Assembly (NCBI GenBank): GCA_012521295.1
Contig: JAAYMS010000157.1
Span: 1-36,514 of the forward strand
Direction: 5' to 3'
DNA: 36,514 bases
Source of the DNA: Bacillota bacterium
GTDB taxonomy: Bacteria; Bacillota; Limnochordia; Darwinibacteriales; Darwinibacteriaceae
The position numbers were made by a program, and so were the translations under genes. A model generated the notes under the pieces. That model saw nothing but the letters and a program-made list of their open reading frames with translations. It was not told where the DNA came from and did no database searches. Each line of letters begins with the position of its first letter. Positions within the stretch are counted from its first letter, which is position 1. Shown here in pieces: positions 25,237-34,129 of the stretch.

Positions 25237-27996
25237 ATGAAAAGGCGAAGCTTAATCAGCCTGATCTGCTTGCTACTATTCATATGTCTTCAGTCTTCAG
25301 TCTTGGCAGCTAACCTCCAGGGTTACAGCGTTGTGCAGGAAAATGAATACCTGCGCCTCTACCTCAATGAGGCAACGGCTGAGTTTGCTGTACAAGACAA
25401 GCAGTCGGAGGAAATCTGGTTCGGCGGTCTGCCTGAAGTACGTCAGGAGACTGTAAAGCGGGGGGCAGCCCGAGATGCAATGCGGGGTATGCTGACCCTC
25501 AACTACTACACTCCATCGCGGGAAGCGCGGTCGCTGAACTCTTATGTCGATAGTGTGGTCAACGAAGAGTTCACCATCACTTATATCGATCAAGGAGTAC
25601 GATTTGACTTCATCCTCGGTAAACAGTGGGGTGAGGATGCGTACTATCCAGTTTTTATCAAGAAGGATAAGTTTGAGGCCCTGCTGGAGAAAGTTCAAGA
25701 CAAGTTTGATCGCCAGATCGTTGAAGAAGCATACACCCTGATCGTAGCTGAGGAGCGCGACTACGATCCCTATGCACAGGTGTTTGTGTACGGAATGGAC
25801 CTGCCCGTTGTCATGGGTAATTACGAGATAGTGGTTCTTGCAGGTAAAATCCTCGACCGGTATATCGGGACTAACAACACACCCGTAGAACGCTTGAAGA
25901 ATTACGTTGAGCTCCTTGCCGATACAATTGTGAATCGCCGGTCGGACTACGATCGCCGTGCTTTGATCACGGCTGCAGATATGGCATTCCTTAAGAGTGG
26001 CGAACCCATGTACGTACTGCTGGATGGCACTTACCCTGCCTACTACAAGCCTGAGTTGGCCCGGATTTTCTCGGACCTCGGTTATACTCCAGCAGACGTG
26101 ACAGCAGATCATTCGCAGACCAGCATCGATCCACCCAAACCCAACCCACAGATCTTCAAAGTACCTGTGGAGATCAAACTGGATGGGCCTGATCTGGTGG
26201 TAAATGTCTTAACCAGCGAAATGGAGTATCCAGTTAATGTGGAAACCCAAGATGGCGAACTGGCTACCTATCTGCCCACTTCCATTGATGTGCTGCCTCT
26301 CTTTGGAGCAGCTGACCGTAGTGCTGAAGGCTACATCTTTGTACCGGACCGCAGCGGCGGGCTGATGTATCTCAACAACCAGAAGAAGATCAATCTGCCA
26401 TCGTACTTCGGCGCGGTTTATGGCCCTGACCGTTCGACTGCGCCGCAGCAGGAGAACATTTCTCCGGGGCCGCTTGTCCGGATGCCAGTCTTTGGCCTTA
26501 AGGATGGAGATCGTGCTTGGTTCGCAATCATTGAGGATGGTCAGGCGCTGGCCAACATCTCGGCAGAACTGGCTGGCAAGACCGACTCATTTAACAAGGC
26601 CTATGCGCGCTTTAATCTGACACCTCGCACCACAATTGTCTTGTATGGCGTTGAGACCAGCCAAGACGACCGGATGGTGGATGCATACGCCGTAGAACCA
26701 TACAAGGGCAATATCACTATCCGTTACCAATTCTTGCTGGGTGATCAGGCTGATTACGCAGGTATGGCCAATAAGTACCGTGAGTATTTAGTAGAGCGGC
26801 TCGGGCTTAAAGAGATCGATCCAAACAGCCCAGTCCCTCTCATGGTTGAGCTGATCGGCGGATTCCACGACAAGGAGCCTGTGATGGGTGCGCCGCGGGA
26901 AGTAATTCGGCCCATGACGACATACTCTCAGGCCGTTGAGATTGCACAAGATCTCAAATCGCAAGGTGTTGACAGCCTCAGGCTGCGGTACCTGGGATGG
27001 TCTCGAGGTGGGATCGAACACTATTTCCCCAACAAGATCAGTCTAGAATCAGCTCTAGGTAAAAAGAATGAGCTGCTCAATCTGTTCAATCTCGACGATG
27101 TTGAAGTTTACCTCGATGTGAACTTCATGACCGTCATGCGGGATACAATGTTTGATAGTTTTAGAGCTGGAAAACACGCAGCCCGGTTCCTCAACCGTTC
27201 TGCTGCTAAGCTGTTCAAGTTTAACCAGGCCACCTTCCAGCAGATCAGTACTGAGTACGATTACATCCTTTCACCGCGGTACTTGAGCTGGGTGGTGGAT
27301 GGATTCTTAAAGGATCTTGCGGACTATCCAGGAGCAAACGTTTCGCTGCGAAACATGGGAAGGGTGGTTTACTCTGATTTCCAAGATCGGGCTGACCGGG
27401 CAGTAACTCGCCAGCGTGCTCTCGTATACATCAAGGAGCAGTTCGAACGCTTCGTCTCCGAAGATGTTGATCTGTTAATTGCAGGAGGTAACGACTCGTC
27501 CTTCCCGTATGCCAAACAGATTGTGGAAGCACCAACCGAAGGCAGTCTGATGCTCATTATCGATGAGTCGGTACCGTTCTACCAAATGGTACTGCATGGC
27601 CTCGTTGATTTCTCTGGTCAACCTTTCAATCAAGGTGGAGTCACCAGGGAGAAGCTCCTAAAGACCTTGGAAACCGGGGAAATCCCTTACTTCCGTTGGA
27701 GCTATGCAGACTCTTCAGCCGTTAAGGGCAGCAACTTCGACTATCTCTTGGCTACAACCTACTCCGATACCGTAGATGAGGCCTTAGCCTTATTCGAAGA
27801 AGCCAAGCCTGTATTGGAGAAGGTACGCGGCCAGGCGATTGTAAATCACACAAAGCTGTTGGATGGCGTTTACCGCACCAGTTACGCAAATGGTGTGGAA
27901 GTGATCGTAAACTACAATGACACCGGCATATTTGCCGCAGGACGATATGTACCGGGTCACGGATACGCAGTGTATGAAAGGAGGGCACAGGATTGA
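25237..27996 (+). CDS. DUF5696-like secreted protein (beta domains plus putative TIM barrel)
   Basis: 919 residues with a cleavable signal peptide (1-24, cut near VLAANL). The opening VVQENEYLRLYLNEATAEFAV and IWFGG is what I associate with the DUF5696 family. The N-terminal half is beta-rich. From about residue 505 a barrel-like series appears: PLMVELIGGF, QAVEIAQDLKSQGVDSLRLR, DDVEVYLDVNFMTVM, NVSLRNMGRVVYSDF, VDLLIAGGNDSSFPYAKQIV and GSLMLIIDESVPFYQMVLHG. Possible catalytic acids include the Asp of LIIDESVPF, but I cannot place a nucleophile. AAGGGGG lies 12 nt before ATG 25237, a long spacing. The stop overlaps the next start as TTGA. The position between permease pairs suggests a role in glycan processing outside the cytoplasm; this is inference. 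Confidence 0.75.
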   Translation: MKRRSLISLICLLLFICLQSSVLAANLQGYSVVQENEYLRLYLNEATAEFAVQDKQSEEIWFGGLPEVRQETVKRGAARDAMRGMLTLNYYTPSREARSLNSYVDSVVNEEFTITYIDQGVRFDFILGKQWGEDAYYPVFIKKDKFEALLEKVQDKFDRQIVEEAYTLIVAEERDYDPYAQVFVYGMDLPVVMGNYEIVVLAGKILDRYIGTNNTPVERLKNYVELLADTIVNRRSDYDRRALITAADMAFLKSGEPMYVLLDGTYPAYYKPELARIFSDLGYTPADVTADHSQTSIDPPKPNPQIFKVPVEIKLDGPDLVVNVLTSEMEYPVNVETQDGELATYLPTSIDVLPLFGAADRSAEGYIFVPDRSGGLMYLNNQKKINLPSYFGAVYGPDRSTAPQQENISPGPLVRMPVFGLKDGDRAWFAIIEDGQALANISAELAGKTDSFNKAYARFNLTPRTTIVLYGVETSQDDRMVDAYAVEPYKGNITIRYQFLLGDQADYAGMANKYREYLVERLGLKEIDPNSPVPLMVELIGGFHDKEPVMGAPREVIRPMTTYSQAVEIAQDLKSQGVDSLRLRYLGWSRGGIEHYFPNKISLESALGKKNELLNLFNLDDVEVYLDVNFMTVMRDTMFDSFRAGKHAARFLNRSAAKLFKFNQATFQQISTEYDYILSPRYLSWVVDGFLKDLADYPGANVSLRNMGRVVYSDFQDRADRAVTRQRALVYIKEQFERFVSEDVDLLIAGGNDSSFPYAKQIVEAPTEGSLMLIIDESVPFYQMVLHGLVDFSGQPFNQGGVTREKLLKTLETGEIPYFRWSYADSSAVKGSNFDYLLATTYSDTVDEALALFEEAKPVLEKVRGQAIVNHTKLLDGVYRTSYANGVEVIVNYNDTGIFAAGRYVPGHGYAVYERRAQD

Positions 27997-28889
27997 AGAG
28001 GAAGCGACTAACCCTAACTCAGCAGAGAAGCTTGACTGGCTATCTGTTTACACTGCCTTTCATCATTGGGTTCATCCTGTTCTTTCTCGCTCCGTTTGTC
28101 CAGTCGGTTGTTTTCAGCCTGAATCATCTCCGGATCGTGACAGGCGGGTATGAACTTATCTACAACAACTGGGAAAACTACAAGCATGCGCTCTTTGTCG
28201 ACACAAACTTCCTGCCCACCTTTACGCAGACACTGCTGAACATGCTGTTGGACGTACCAGCCATCGTCTTTTTCAGCTTCTTTGCAGCACTGCTGCTAAA
28301 CCAGAAGTTCAAGGGCCGGCTCCTGGCCCGCTCCATCTTCTTTCTGCCTGTGATTCTCAGTTCGGGAGTAATTGCTGGGCTCGAAGCTAGTGACTACATG
28401 GCCAACATGATGAGGGAAACAGCTAATGTAGCTACTAGTTTCTTATCTGGGCCAGCTCTGACAGAGTTTCTCATGCAGATGAAGATCCCAAGAGAGCTCT
28501 TGATGTACGTTGTCAATGTGGTGGACCGTATTCCGGAGATCATCCGGGCCTCTGGAATTCAAATTCTCATTTTCCTGGCAGGCCTGCAGTCCATCTCCCC
28601 ATCGCTGTACGAAGCTGCTCGGGTCGAAGGAGCCTCTGGATGGCAGACGTTCTGGTTGATTACGATTCCGGTCTTGAGCCCCACCATTTTGGCAAATGTG
28701 GTTTACTCTATCATTGACTCTTTCTTGGCACCCACCAACGATCTGGTCAACTACATTCGAAGCACAGCCTTTGGGGGAGCCGGTTTCGGAATTGGAACAG
28801 CAATGGGAGTAATGTACTTTGCTGCTGTGGCAGTAATTCTAGCCATAGTAGTAGGTATAATTTCCCGCTACGTGGTTTATCAAGATTAA
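27993..28889 (+). CDS. Sugar ABC transporter permease (LplB/UgpA-type), pair 2, with enlarged loop
   Basis: 298 residues starting at TTG 27993, with AAGGAGGG 8-9 nt upstream. It overlaps the DUF5696-like stop by 4 nt. About six transmembrane helices and an EAA loop, LYEAARVEGASGWQTFWLIT followed by IPVLSP. Compared with the pair 1 permease it has an extra stretch of about 55 residues between GVIAGLEASD and IQILIFLAGLQ (residues about 125-185), probably on the periplasmic side. This extra loop may contact the binding protein or the Yip1/DUF5696 neighbours (inference). Confidence 0.92.
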   Translation: MKRKRLTLTQQRSLTGYLFTLPFIIGFILFFLAPFVQSVVFSLNHLRIVTGGYELIYNNWENYKHALFVDTNFLPTFTQTLLNMLLDVPAIVFFSFFAALLLNQKFKGRLLARSIFFLPVILSSGVIAGLEASDYMANMMRETANVATSFLSGPALTEFLMQMKIPRELLMYVVNVVDRIPEIIRASGIQILIFLAGLQSISPSLYEAARVEGASGWQTFWLITIPVLSPTILANVVYSIIDSFLAPTNDLVNYIRSTAFGGAGFGIGTAMGVMYFAAVAVILAIVVGIISRYVVYQD

Positions 28890-28909
28890 TGGAGGGGGGC
28901 AAGTAGCAT

Positions 28910-29842
28910 ATGGCAATTATTGCACGGGAACGGCGCCTTGCTCTTAAGCATAAACTAGGCAACTTTCTGTTCAGCGTTTTTCGCACGGTCCTAATCCTAG
29001 GAATTGCTTACATCATCTTGTATCCTGTTTTGAGCAAGCTCTCCTCGTCGTTCATGTCTCGGCGTGACCTAATCGACCAAACGGTAAAGTATATCCCGAA
29101 GCGGCCGACGCTAGACAACTATCGGTTCGCGATGGAAGTCATGAATTTCGGTAAGACTTTCACCAACTCGCTGGTTCTTTCGGTGGTAGTCGCAACGCTC
29201 CAGCTTGTATCAAGCACGGTAGTAGGGTACGGTCTGGCACGGTTCCGTTTCAAGGGGAGAAATCTCGTTATGGCAGCGGCAATTTTCACTCTGATAGTGC
29301 CGCCCCAGATGATGATGGTTCCCTTGTACCTCAACTGGCGGTTCTTTAACATGTACGGCCTAATTCCGGGTCAAGGCTTCAATCTCTTGAACAGTCCATG
29401 GCCGTTCATTTTGACGGCCCTGACTGGAACTGGTCTGCGGAACGGGTTATTTATTCTTGTGATGCGGCAGTTCTTTGCTGGAATGCCCTCAAGCCTTGAA
29501 GAAGCGGCCTACGTGGATGGAGCTGGGCCTTTGAGGACCTTCGTTCAGATCATGCTGCCTAGTGCAGTCCCATCAATGGTTGTTGTCTTCTTGTTCGGCT
29601 TTGTCTGGCAGTGGAATGACTCGTTCTTAACCACGCTGTATCTAGACAGCAACTTCCTGCCTGTAGCACTGAGCAACATCACTACAAGATTGGCGCAGTA
29701 CTTCGGAAAAACTGACCCGCAGTACTTCTCGCTGATCACCAATGCTGGCAGCATGCTCATGATTGCGCCTCTCTTGGCCATGTATGCTTTACTGCAGCGC
29801 TACTTCGTGGAGAGTATTGAGCGTACTGGTCTGGTTGGCTAA
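28910..29842 (+). CDS. Carbohydrate ABC transporter permease (UgpE/MalG-type), pair 2
   Basis: 310 residues, about six transmembrane helices, and an EAA loop LEEAAYVDGAGPLRTFVQIM followed by LPSAVPS. The segments TNSLVLSVVVATLQLVSSTV and GYGLARFRFKG are typical of MalG-type permeases. GGAGGGGGG lies about 10 nt upstream of ATG 28910. It is the partner of the preceding permease and the last gene of the tightly packed operon that starts with the AraR-type regulator. Confidence 0.93.
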   Translation: MAIIARERRLALKHKLGNFLFSVFRTVLILGIAYIILYPVLSKLSSSFMSRRDLIDQTVKYIPKRPTLDNYRFAMEVMNFGKTFTNSLVLSVVVATLQLVSSTVVGYGLARFRFKGRNLVMAAAIFTLIVPPQMMMVPLYLNWRFFNMYGLIPGQGFNLLNSPWPFILTALTGTGLRNGLFILVMRQFFAGMPSSLEEAAYVDGAGPLRTFVQIMLPSAVPSMVVVFLFGFVWQWNDSFLTTLYLDSNFLPVALSNITTRLAQYFGKTDPQYFSLITNAGSMLMIAPLLAMYALLQRYFVESIERTGLVG

Positions 29843-30113
29843 GACTTACAAGAAATATTTGGCGCGGTGTAATTCGCATGCATTGGAAAACACGCTTGTG
29901 CAAATTTGGTTACGGTTATTGAAGGAAATCAACGTTTCTTGTCGAAACAAATGCATTGGAAAGTTGTTCGGCGTAATTACCATACCTTAGAGCCGAAACT
30001 GGTACGTCACTGGGGGTGAGACAGGAAAGAATTCTATAGAGATGAGTTGTCTGTTGTCGTAGGGGAAACTTGTCGGTTTGTGTCTAAGCAATAAATAAAG
30101 GGAGGCTATTCGG
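29843..30113 (+). promoter_or_regulatory. 271-bp leader before the second binding protein, with repeats and inverted repeats
   Basis: No gene is visible. It contains a 12-bp direct repeat ATGCATTGGAAA (29878-29889 and 29951-29962, 73 bp apart), an inverted repeat GTTTC/GAAAC (29934-29938 and 29944-29948), and a wider pair TTCGGC/GCCGAA (29967-29972 and 29992-29997). The ribosome site AAGGGAGG lies at 30098-30105. I cannot identify a consensus promoter or a known riboswitch. The repeats suggest separate control of the genes that follow. Confidence 0.5.
29878..29962 (+). repeat. Direct repeat ATGCATTGGAAA flanking a GTTTC/GAAAC dyad
   Basis: The two exact 12-bp copies are 73 bp apart (about seven helical turns), and the dyad at 29934-29948 lies between them, next to the second copy. 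The spacing suits a looping regulator or two activator sites. Confidence 0.55.
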
Positions 30114-31388
30114 GTGAAAAGGTTCCAAGTATTAGCGCTTTTACTCGTAGTTGGCTTGATGTTTACCTCGGTTGCAAGTGCACAAAACATTGATTTTGGT
30201 GGCAAGACTGTCACCTTCGTCGGTGGCGTGGATAAGCTTGAGGACCAGCGCAAGAGCGGTCTTGTAGCTCAAGCTGAGGAAATGTTCAACGTTAAGATTG
30301 AAGTTCTCACCGTTCCAGCAGATCAGGCAGTTGAAACCATGGTTACCCGCCTCATCAGTGGTGACTCCGAATACGACGTGTGGGCCATTGACAATGGTGA
30401 CACATTCTATCCACTGCTTGCTTCTGACGCTCTGCTGCCTCTGAACGACGTTCTGGGTGATGAATACTACGCAATGCCTCGTAAGTATGCTAACCCTGCC
30501 GTAGACGCTTTCTCCATTGGCGACAAAGTCTACGTACTTGGCAGCTTCGAAATCCTGCCAAACGGTGCAACCACCTGGTTCGTATTTAACAAAGACATCA
30601 TTGAAGCTGAAGGCCTAGCTGATCCATACGAGCTGTACTTCAACGGCGAATGGAACTGGGATAACTTCCGTGAAATGGCTATCGCTGCTACCAAGGACCT
30701 TGATGGCGACGGCGAGCCAGATCAATACGGTATGGAATATCTCTACACCTGGGCTTACCTCGTAGCATCCAACGGTGTAAACTTCTTCGTGCCTAATGAA
30801 GAAGGCAGACTGATTTACAACTGGAACGACGAAGGTGTTCTCCAGGCTATCGAGTTTGGCCGTCAACTCAACTACATCGACAAGGTTAACACCACTTCTG
30901 GTGGATTCGCAGAAGGCCGGACCCTCTTTGCATTCCAAGCAACCTGGCAGCTCGATGGTCTTCTGACCGCAGACGTCAACTGGGGTCTCCTGCCATTCCC
31001 GAAGGGTCCATCTGCTAAGAACCACTCCATGTACACAGGCTTCATCGGCGGCCTTGGTCTGCCTATGAACTCTGCTCAGCCAAAAGAAATGGCAGCTCTG
31101 CTTGACTTCCTGTTTGCTCCTGCAAACTGGGAAACCTATGCTGAAGACCGCTATGCAGAACTGGTCAACACCTACTGCCCAGATATTCAGTCTGCTCGGA
31201 TCTTCACCGAGTTCCTGCCTATCTATGGCTCTGAAGGCGAAATCCTGAACTACCCACTCACTGCTGAAGAAGTATGGAACGCCTACTCTTCCGCAATGGC
31301 TGGCGAACGCACTCCTGCAGAGGCTATGAACTCTGTAGTGCAAGTAGGTCAATCCTATGTCGACGACCTCTTGGGCTTCACAAAATAA
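30114..31388 (+). CDS. Extracellular sugar-binding protein of ABC transporter, periplasmic
   Basis: 424 residues of normal binding-protein size. Residues 1-23 are a signal peptide ending SVASA-Q without a lipobox, so the product should be soluble in a periplasm. Family 1 features follow: GKTVTFVGGVDKLEDQRKSG, SGDSEYDVWAIDNGDTFYPL, GDKVYVLGSFEILPNGATTW, YFNGEWNWDNFREMAIAATK and DLDGDGEPDQYGMEY. GTG 30114 follows AAGGGAGG by 8 nt. Asn is written almost always AAC, and the codon choice looks more selective than in its neighbours, which suggests high expression. It may be the true partner of permease pair 2, with the downstream stem-loop protecting its mRNA. Confidence 0.92.
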   Translation: MKRFQVLALLLVVGLMFTSVASAQNIDFGGKTVTFVGGVDKLEDQRKSGLVAQAEEMFNVKIEVLTVPADQAVETMVTRLISGDSEYDVWAIDNGDTFYPLLASDALLPLNDVLGDEYYAMPRKYANPAVDAFSIGDKVYVLGSFEILPNGATTWFVFNKDIIEAEGLADPYELYFNGEWNWDNFREMAIAATKDLDGDGEPDQYGMEYLYTWAYLVASNGVNFFVPNEEGRLIYNWNDEGVLQAIEFGRQLNYIDKVNTTSGGFAEGRTLFAFQATWQLDGLLTADVNWGLLPFPKGPSAKNHSMYTGFIGGLGLPMNSAQPKEMAALLDFLFAPANWETYAEDRYAELVNTYCPDIQSARIFTEFLPIYGSEGEILNYPLTAEEVWNAYSSAMAGERTPAEAMNSVVQVGQSYVDDLLGFTK

Positions 31389-31413
31389 TATAGAGTAGAG
31401 TCTTCACACAATA

Positions 31414-31447
31414 TAAACTGGCCCCTCCTCATCGAGGGGCCAGTTTA
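31414..31447 (+). terminator. Strong 14-bp stem-loop after the binding-protein gene, lacking a U-tract
   Basis: The perfect stem 31414-31427 / 31434-31447 (TAAACTGGCCCCTC against GAGGGGCCAGTTTA) encloses a 6-nt loop. What follows is GGCTTAAACATAATTTC, not a T-run. It probably acts as a partial terminator or an mRNA 3'-end stabiliser, letting some transcripts continue into the GH3 and GH29 genes. Confidence 0.75.
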
Positions 31448-31480
31448 GGCTTAAACATAATTTCAGGAGGAATGGATTAG

Positions 31481-34129
31481 GTGGATACTACACCGCGCTA
31501 CAAGGATCCAAACTTGTCTATTGAAGAAAGAGTAGCTGACCTTCTCAGCCGGATGACTCTTGAAGAGAAAGTTCGGCAGATGGACATGTACATAGGAAGG
31601 AACTTCCTCAAACAACCTTTGAAAAACCCTCATCTAGTTACAGATGAAGATGAAATAGATTGGGATGTTGTCGAAGAAACCATTGGCGATCTGGGCCTTG
31701 GTTCGATCCACGACCTCTATGCAACTCCTAAGATTAACAATCAACTGCAGAAGTATGTCATGGAACGTACTCGGTTAGGGATCCCCATCTTGTTTAGTGA
31801 AGAGGGGCTTCATGGCTATGCGCGCCCGGGCAGTACCATTTTCCCACAGAGCATTACCATGGCTTCGACTTGGAACCCGGAGATTGTGGAGAAGGTAGGA
31901 CAAGCATTAGCTGCCGAAACTCGCTCCTTTAACGTTCATGAGATTTTTGGCCCTGTAATTGACCTGGCCCGTGACCCTCGCTGGGGGCGGATGGAGGAGA
32001 CCTATGGTGAAGATACCTACCTTTCTAGCCGTATGGCTGTCGCGATGGTTAAGGGTATGCAGGGTGACGATCTCACATCTGAAACCAGCATCGTGGCAGA
32101 GCCGAAACACTTTGCTGGATACGGCATACCCACAGGTGGGTTGAACTGTGCTCCTGCCCTAATCGGCAAACGTGACCTGTACACCAACCACCTACCAATC
32201 TTCGAGGCAGCCATTAAGGAAGGCGGCGCCTTAAACGTAATGTGCTCCTACAACTCAATTGACGGTATTCCGACCTCTGGTGACTATGAGCTGCTCACCG
32301 AAGTGCTGCGGCACAAGTGGGGCATGAAAGGTTTCGTACGCGCTGATTTAGGAGCATTGGGTAATCTCTATCATTGGCATCGCGTCTGCCCCAGCCGTGA
32401 GGAGGCCATTAAGCAGTCTATCGAGGCGGGCCTCGATATGCAGTATTATGATTACCCCCACGACTTCTTCCAGAATGCACTGATCAAAATGGTGCAGAGT
32501 GGCGAGATGAAGATGGAGACCATCGATCAGGCTGTTAGCCGCATTCTGCGGGTGAAGTTCATGCTTGGCTTGTTTGAGCGTCCCTATGTAGAAGACGAGA
32601 ACAAGTGGAAAACCGTAGTGCGCTGCCCTGAGCATCAAGAGATTGCCTTAGAAGCTGCCCGCCAAGGTCTAGTGCTGCTGAAGAACGACGGAGGACTGCT
32701 GCCTTTAGATAAGAACATCTCTTCGATTGCAGTCATCGGGCCAAGTGCTGATACCCCACGCTTAGGTGGATATTCTTCGAGCCCGTACGGCTTCGAGCCA
32801 GTCACCGTGCTAGAAGGCATCAAGCGCCTTGTATCGGATAGCACTGTGGTACGTCACGTTGTTGGTGTTGAAATTTCGGGAGTTGAGCTGAAGGCAATTC
32901 CAAACCATTGGCTTAAGACTTCCCATGGTGAACCAGGGCTTTTCGGTCAGTATTTCGACAACCCGAACTTCGAAGGCGAGCCTCTTGAACGCGTTGACCG
33001 CCAAATTGATTTTAACTGGATTGCCACTAAGCCCTTCCACCAGCTTGGCAACACACATTACACTGTGCGCTGGACAGGTAAACTTGTCCCCACAGAGAAT
33101 CTGACTGGATTCTTGGGCATCGCCACCTACGACAGCATGCGAGTCTGGATCGATGGCGAACTGATTATCGATGGATGGGGCGATGTTGAGCGGGGCGGCG
33201 CCAAAGTGGAGTTCACCTTTGAAGCTGGTAGAGAATATGACCTGAAGGTTGAATACTGTAAAGATGGCGGCGGTGCACGAGTACTGCTTGGCTGGAGCCA
33301 GCCTATCGATGAGATTGCCGAAGCCGTCGAAGCAGCTCGTCAGTCCGATGTGGCTGTTGTCTGCCTCGGTGACTCGAACGAAACCTGTGGCGAAGGCGTG
33401 GATCGGGTTGAACTCGGACTGCCCGGCAGACAGCTCGAACTCCTGCAGGCTGTATACGAAACCGGCACACCTGTTGTCCTGGTGCTCCAAAACGGCCGCG
33501 CCATGACCCTGACCTGGGAAGCAGAACATGTTCCTGCAATCATTGAAGCATGGTATGGCGGTGAACAGGGTGGCTTAGCTATCGCTGAGGCTATCTTTGG
33601 AGATATCAATCCGGGCGGGCGCCTGCCAGTTTCGTTCCCGAAAGCTGTGGGCCAACTTCCGATTTACTACAACCGTCAGCCTGGCGGCCGCATCACTTAT
33701 GTCGAGATGGATTGGGAACCGCTATTCCCCTTCGGTTACGGGCTGAGTTATACCGAATTCCGTTACAGCAATCTGCAGGTCTCTCCAACTACGATTGAAA
33801 GCAACTATCCGGTCAGAGTCAGCGTAGATGTGACGAATATTGGAGAACGGACAGGAGACGAAGTAGTTCAGCTTTATATCCGTGATCTGTGGAGCTCTGT
33901 TGTACGCCCACACAAAGAACTGAAGCGGTTTAAGAGAGTCACTATTAATCCTGGTGAGACTCAGACAATTACCTTTGAGCTTAATGCTGATGATTTCAAG
34001 CTGTTTAACAGAGAGTACCAATGGGTGGTCGAGCCCGGCGAGTTCGATATTATGGTTGGGCCTCACGCCAATGCTTTAGACCTGCGTGCTCGAATTGAGA
34101 TTACAGAGGGGGTTGTAATTGATGGCTGA
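31481..34129 (+). CDS. GH3 family beta-glycosidase with PA14 insert, cytoplasmic
   Basis: 882 residues. The N-terminal GH3 barrel has ILFSEEGLHGYARPGSTIFP, KHF (209-211) and GFVRADLGAL with probable nucleophile Asp289. The alpha/beta C domain holds DSNETCGEGVDR (Glu634 or Glu638 as acid/base) and LGLPGRQLELLQA. A PA14 module interrupts it at about 485-608 (GLFGQYFDNPNFEGE, SMRVWIDGELIIDGW). A fibronectin-III-like domain closes the protein after PFGYGLSYT. This is the beta-glucosidase/beta-xylosidase-type layout rather than the short NagZ type; the sugar cut is not decided by sequence. There is no signal peptide. GTG 31481 has AGGAGG 10 nt upstream; the nearby ATG 31472 runs into a stop after one codon. 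Confidence 0.93.
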   Translation: MDTTPRYKDPNLSIEERVADLLSRMTLEEKVRQMDMYIGRNFLKQPLKNPHLVTDEDEIDWDVVEETIGDLGLGSIHDLYATPKINNQLQKYVMERTRLGIPILFSEEGLHGYARPGSTIFPQSITMASTWNPEIVEKVGQALAAETRSFNVHEIFGPVIDLARDPRWGRMEETYGEDTYLSSRMAVAMVKGMQGDDLTSETSIVAEPKHFAGYGIPTGGLNCAPALIGKRDLYTNHLPIFEAAIKEGGALNVMCSYNSIDGIPTSGDYELLTEVLRHKWGMKGFVRADLGALGNLYHWHRVCPSREEAIKQSIEAGLDMQYYDYPHDFFQNALIKMVQSGEMKMETIDQAVSRILRVKFMLGLFERPYVEDENKWKTVVRCPEHQEIALEAARQGLVLLKNDGGLLPLDKNISSIAVIGPSADTPRLGGYSSSPYGFEPVTVLEGIKRLVSDSTVVRHVVGVEISGVELKAIPNHWLKTSHGEPGLFGQYFDNPNFEGEPLERVDRQIDFNWIATKPFHQLGNTHYTVRWTGKLVPTENLTGFLGIATYDSMRVWIDGELIIDGWGDVERGGAKVEFTFEAGREYDLKVEYCKDGGGARVLLGWSQPIDEIAEAVEAARQSDVAVVCLGDSNETCGEGVDRVELGLPGRQLELLQAVYETGTPVVLVLQNGRAMTLTWEAEHVPAIIEAWYGGEQGGLAIAEAIFGDINPGGRLPVSFPKAVGQLPIYYNRQPGGRITYVEMDWEPLFPFGYGLSYTEFRYSNLQVSPTTIESNYPVRVSVDVTNIGERTGDEVVQLYIRDLWSSVVRPHKELKRFKRVTINPGETQTITFELNADDFKLFNREYQWVVEPGEFDIMVGPHANALDLRARIEITEGVVIDG

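Noticed and set aside
25297-26112. 271-codon open frame opposite the DUF5696-like gene
   Set aside because: Shadow of the coding strand, with no ribosome site and no domain pattern.
30080-30097. TTGTCG/TAAATA as a promoter for the second binding protein
   Set aside because: Transcription would start inside the ribosome binding site, leaving almost no leader; the spacing is also only 16 bp with poor boxes.
29843-30113. tRNA, T-box or known riboswitch in the long leader
   Set aside because: No acceptor/T-arm pattern and no T-box or riboswitch core recognised by eye; a covariance-model search would be needed to be certain.
30615-31352. 245-codon open frame opposite the second binding-protein gene
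   Set aside because: Explained by the selective codon use of the real gene, which leaves few stops on the other strand; composition is unlike a protein.
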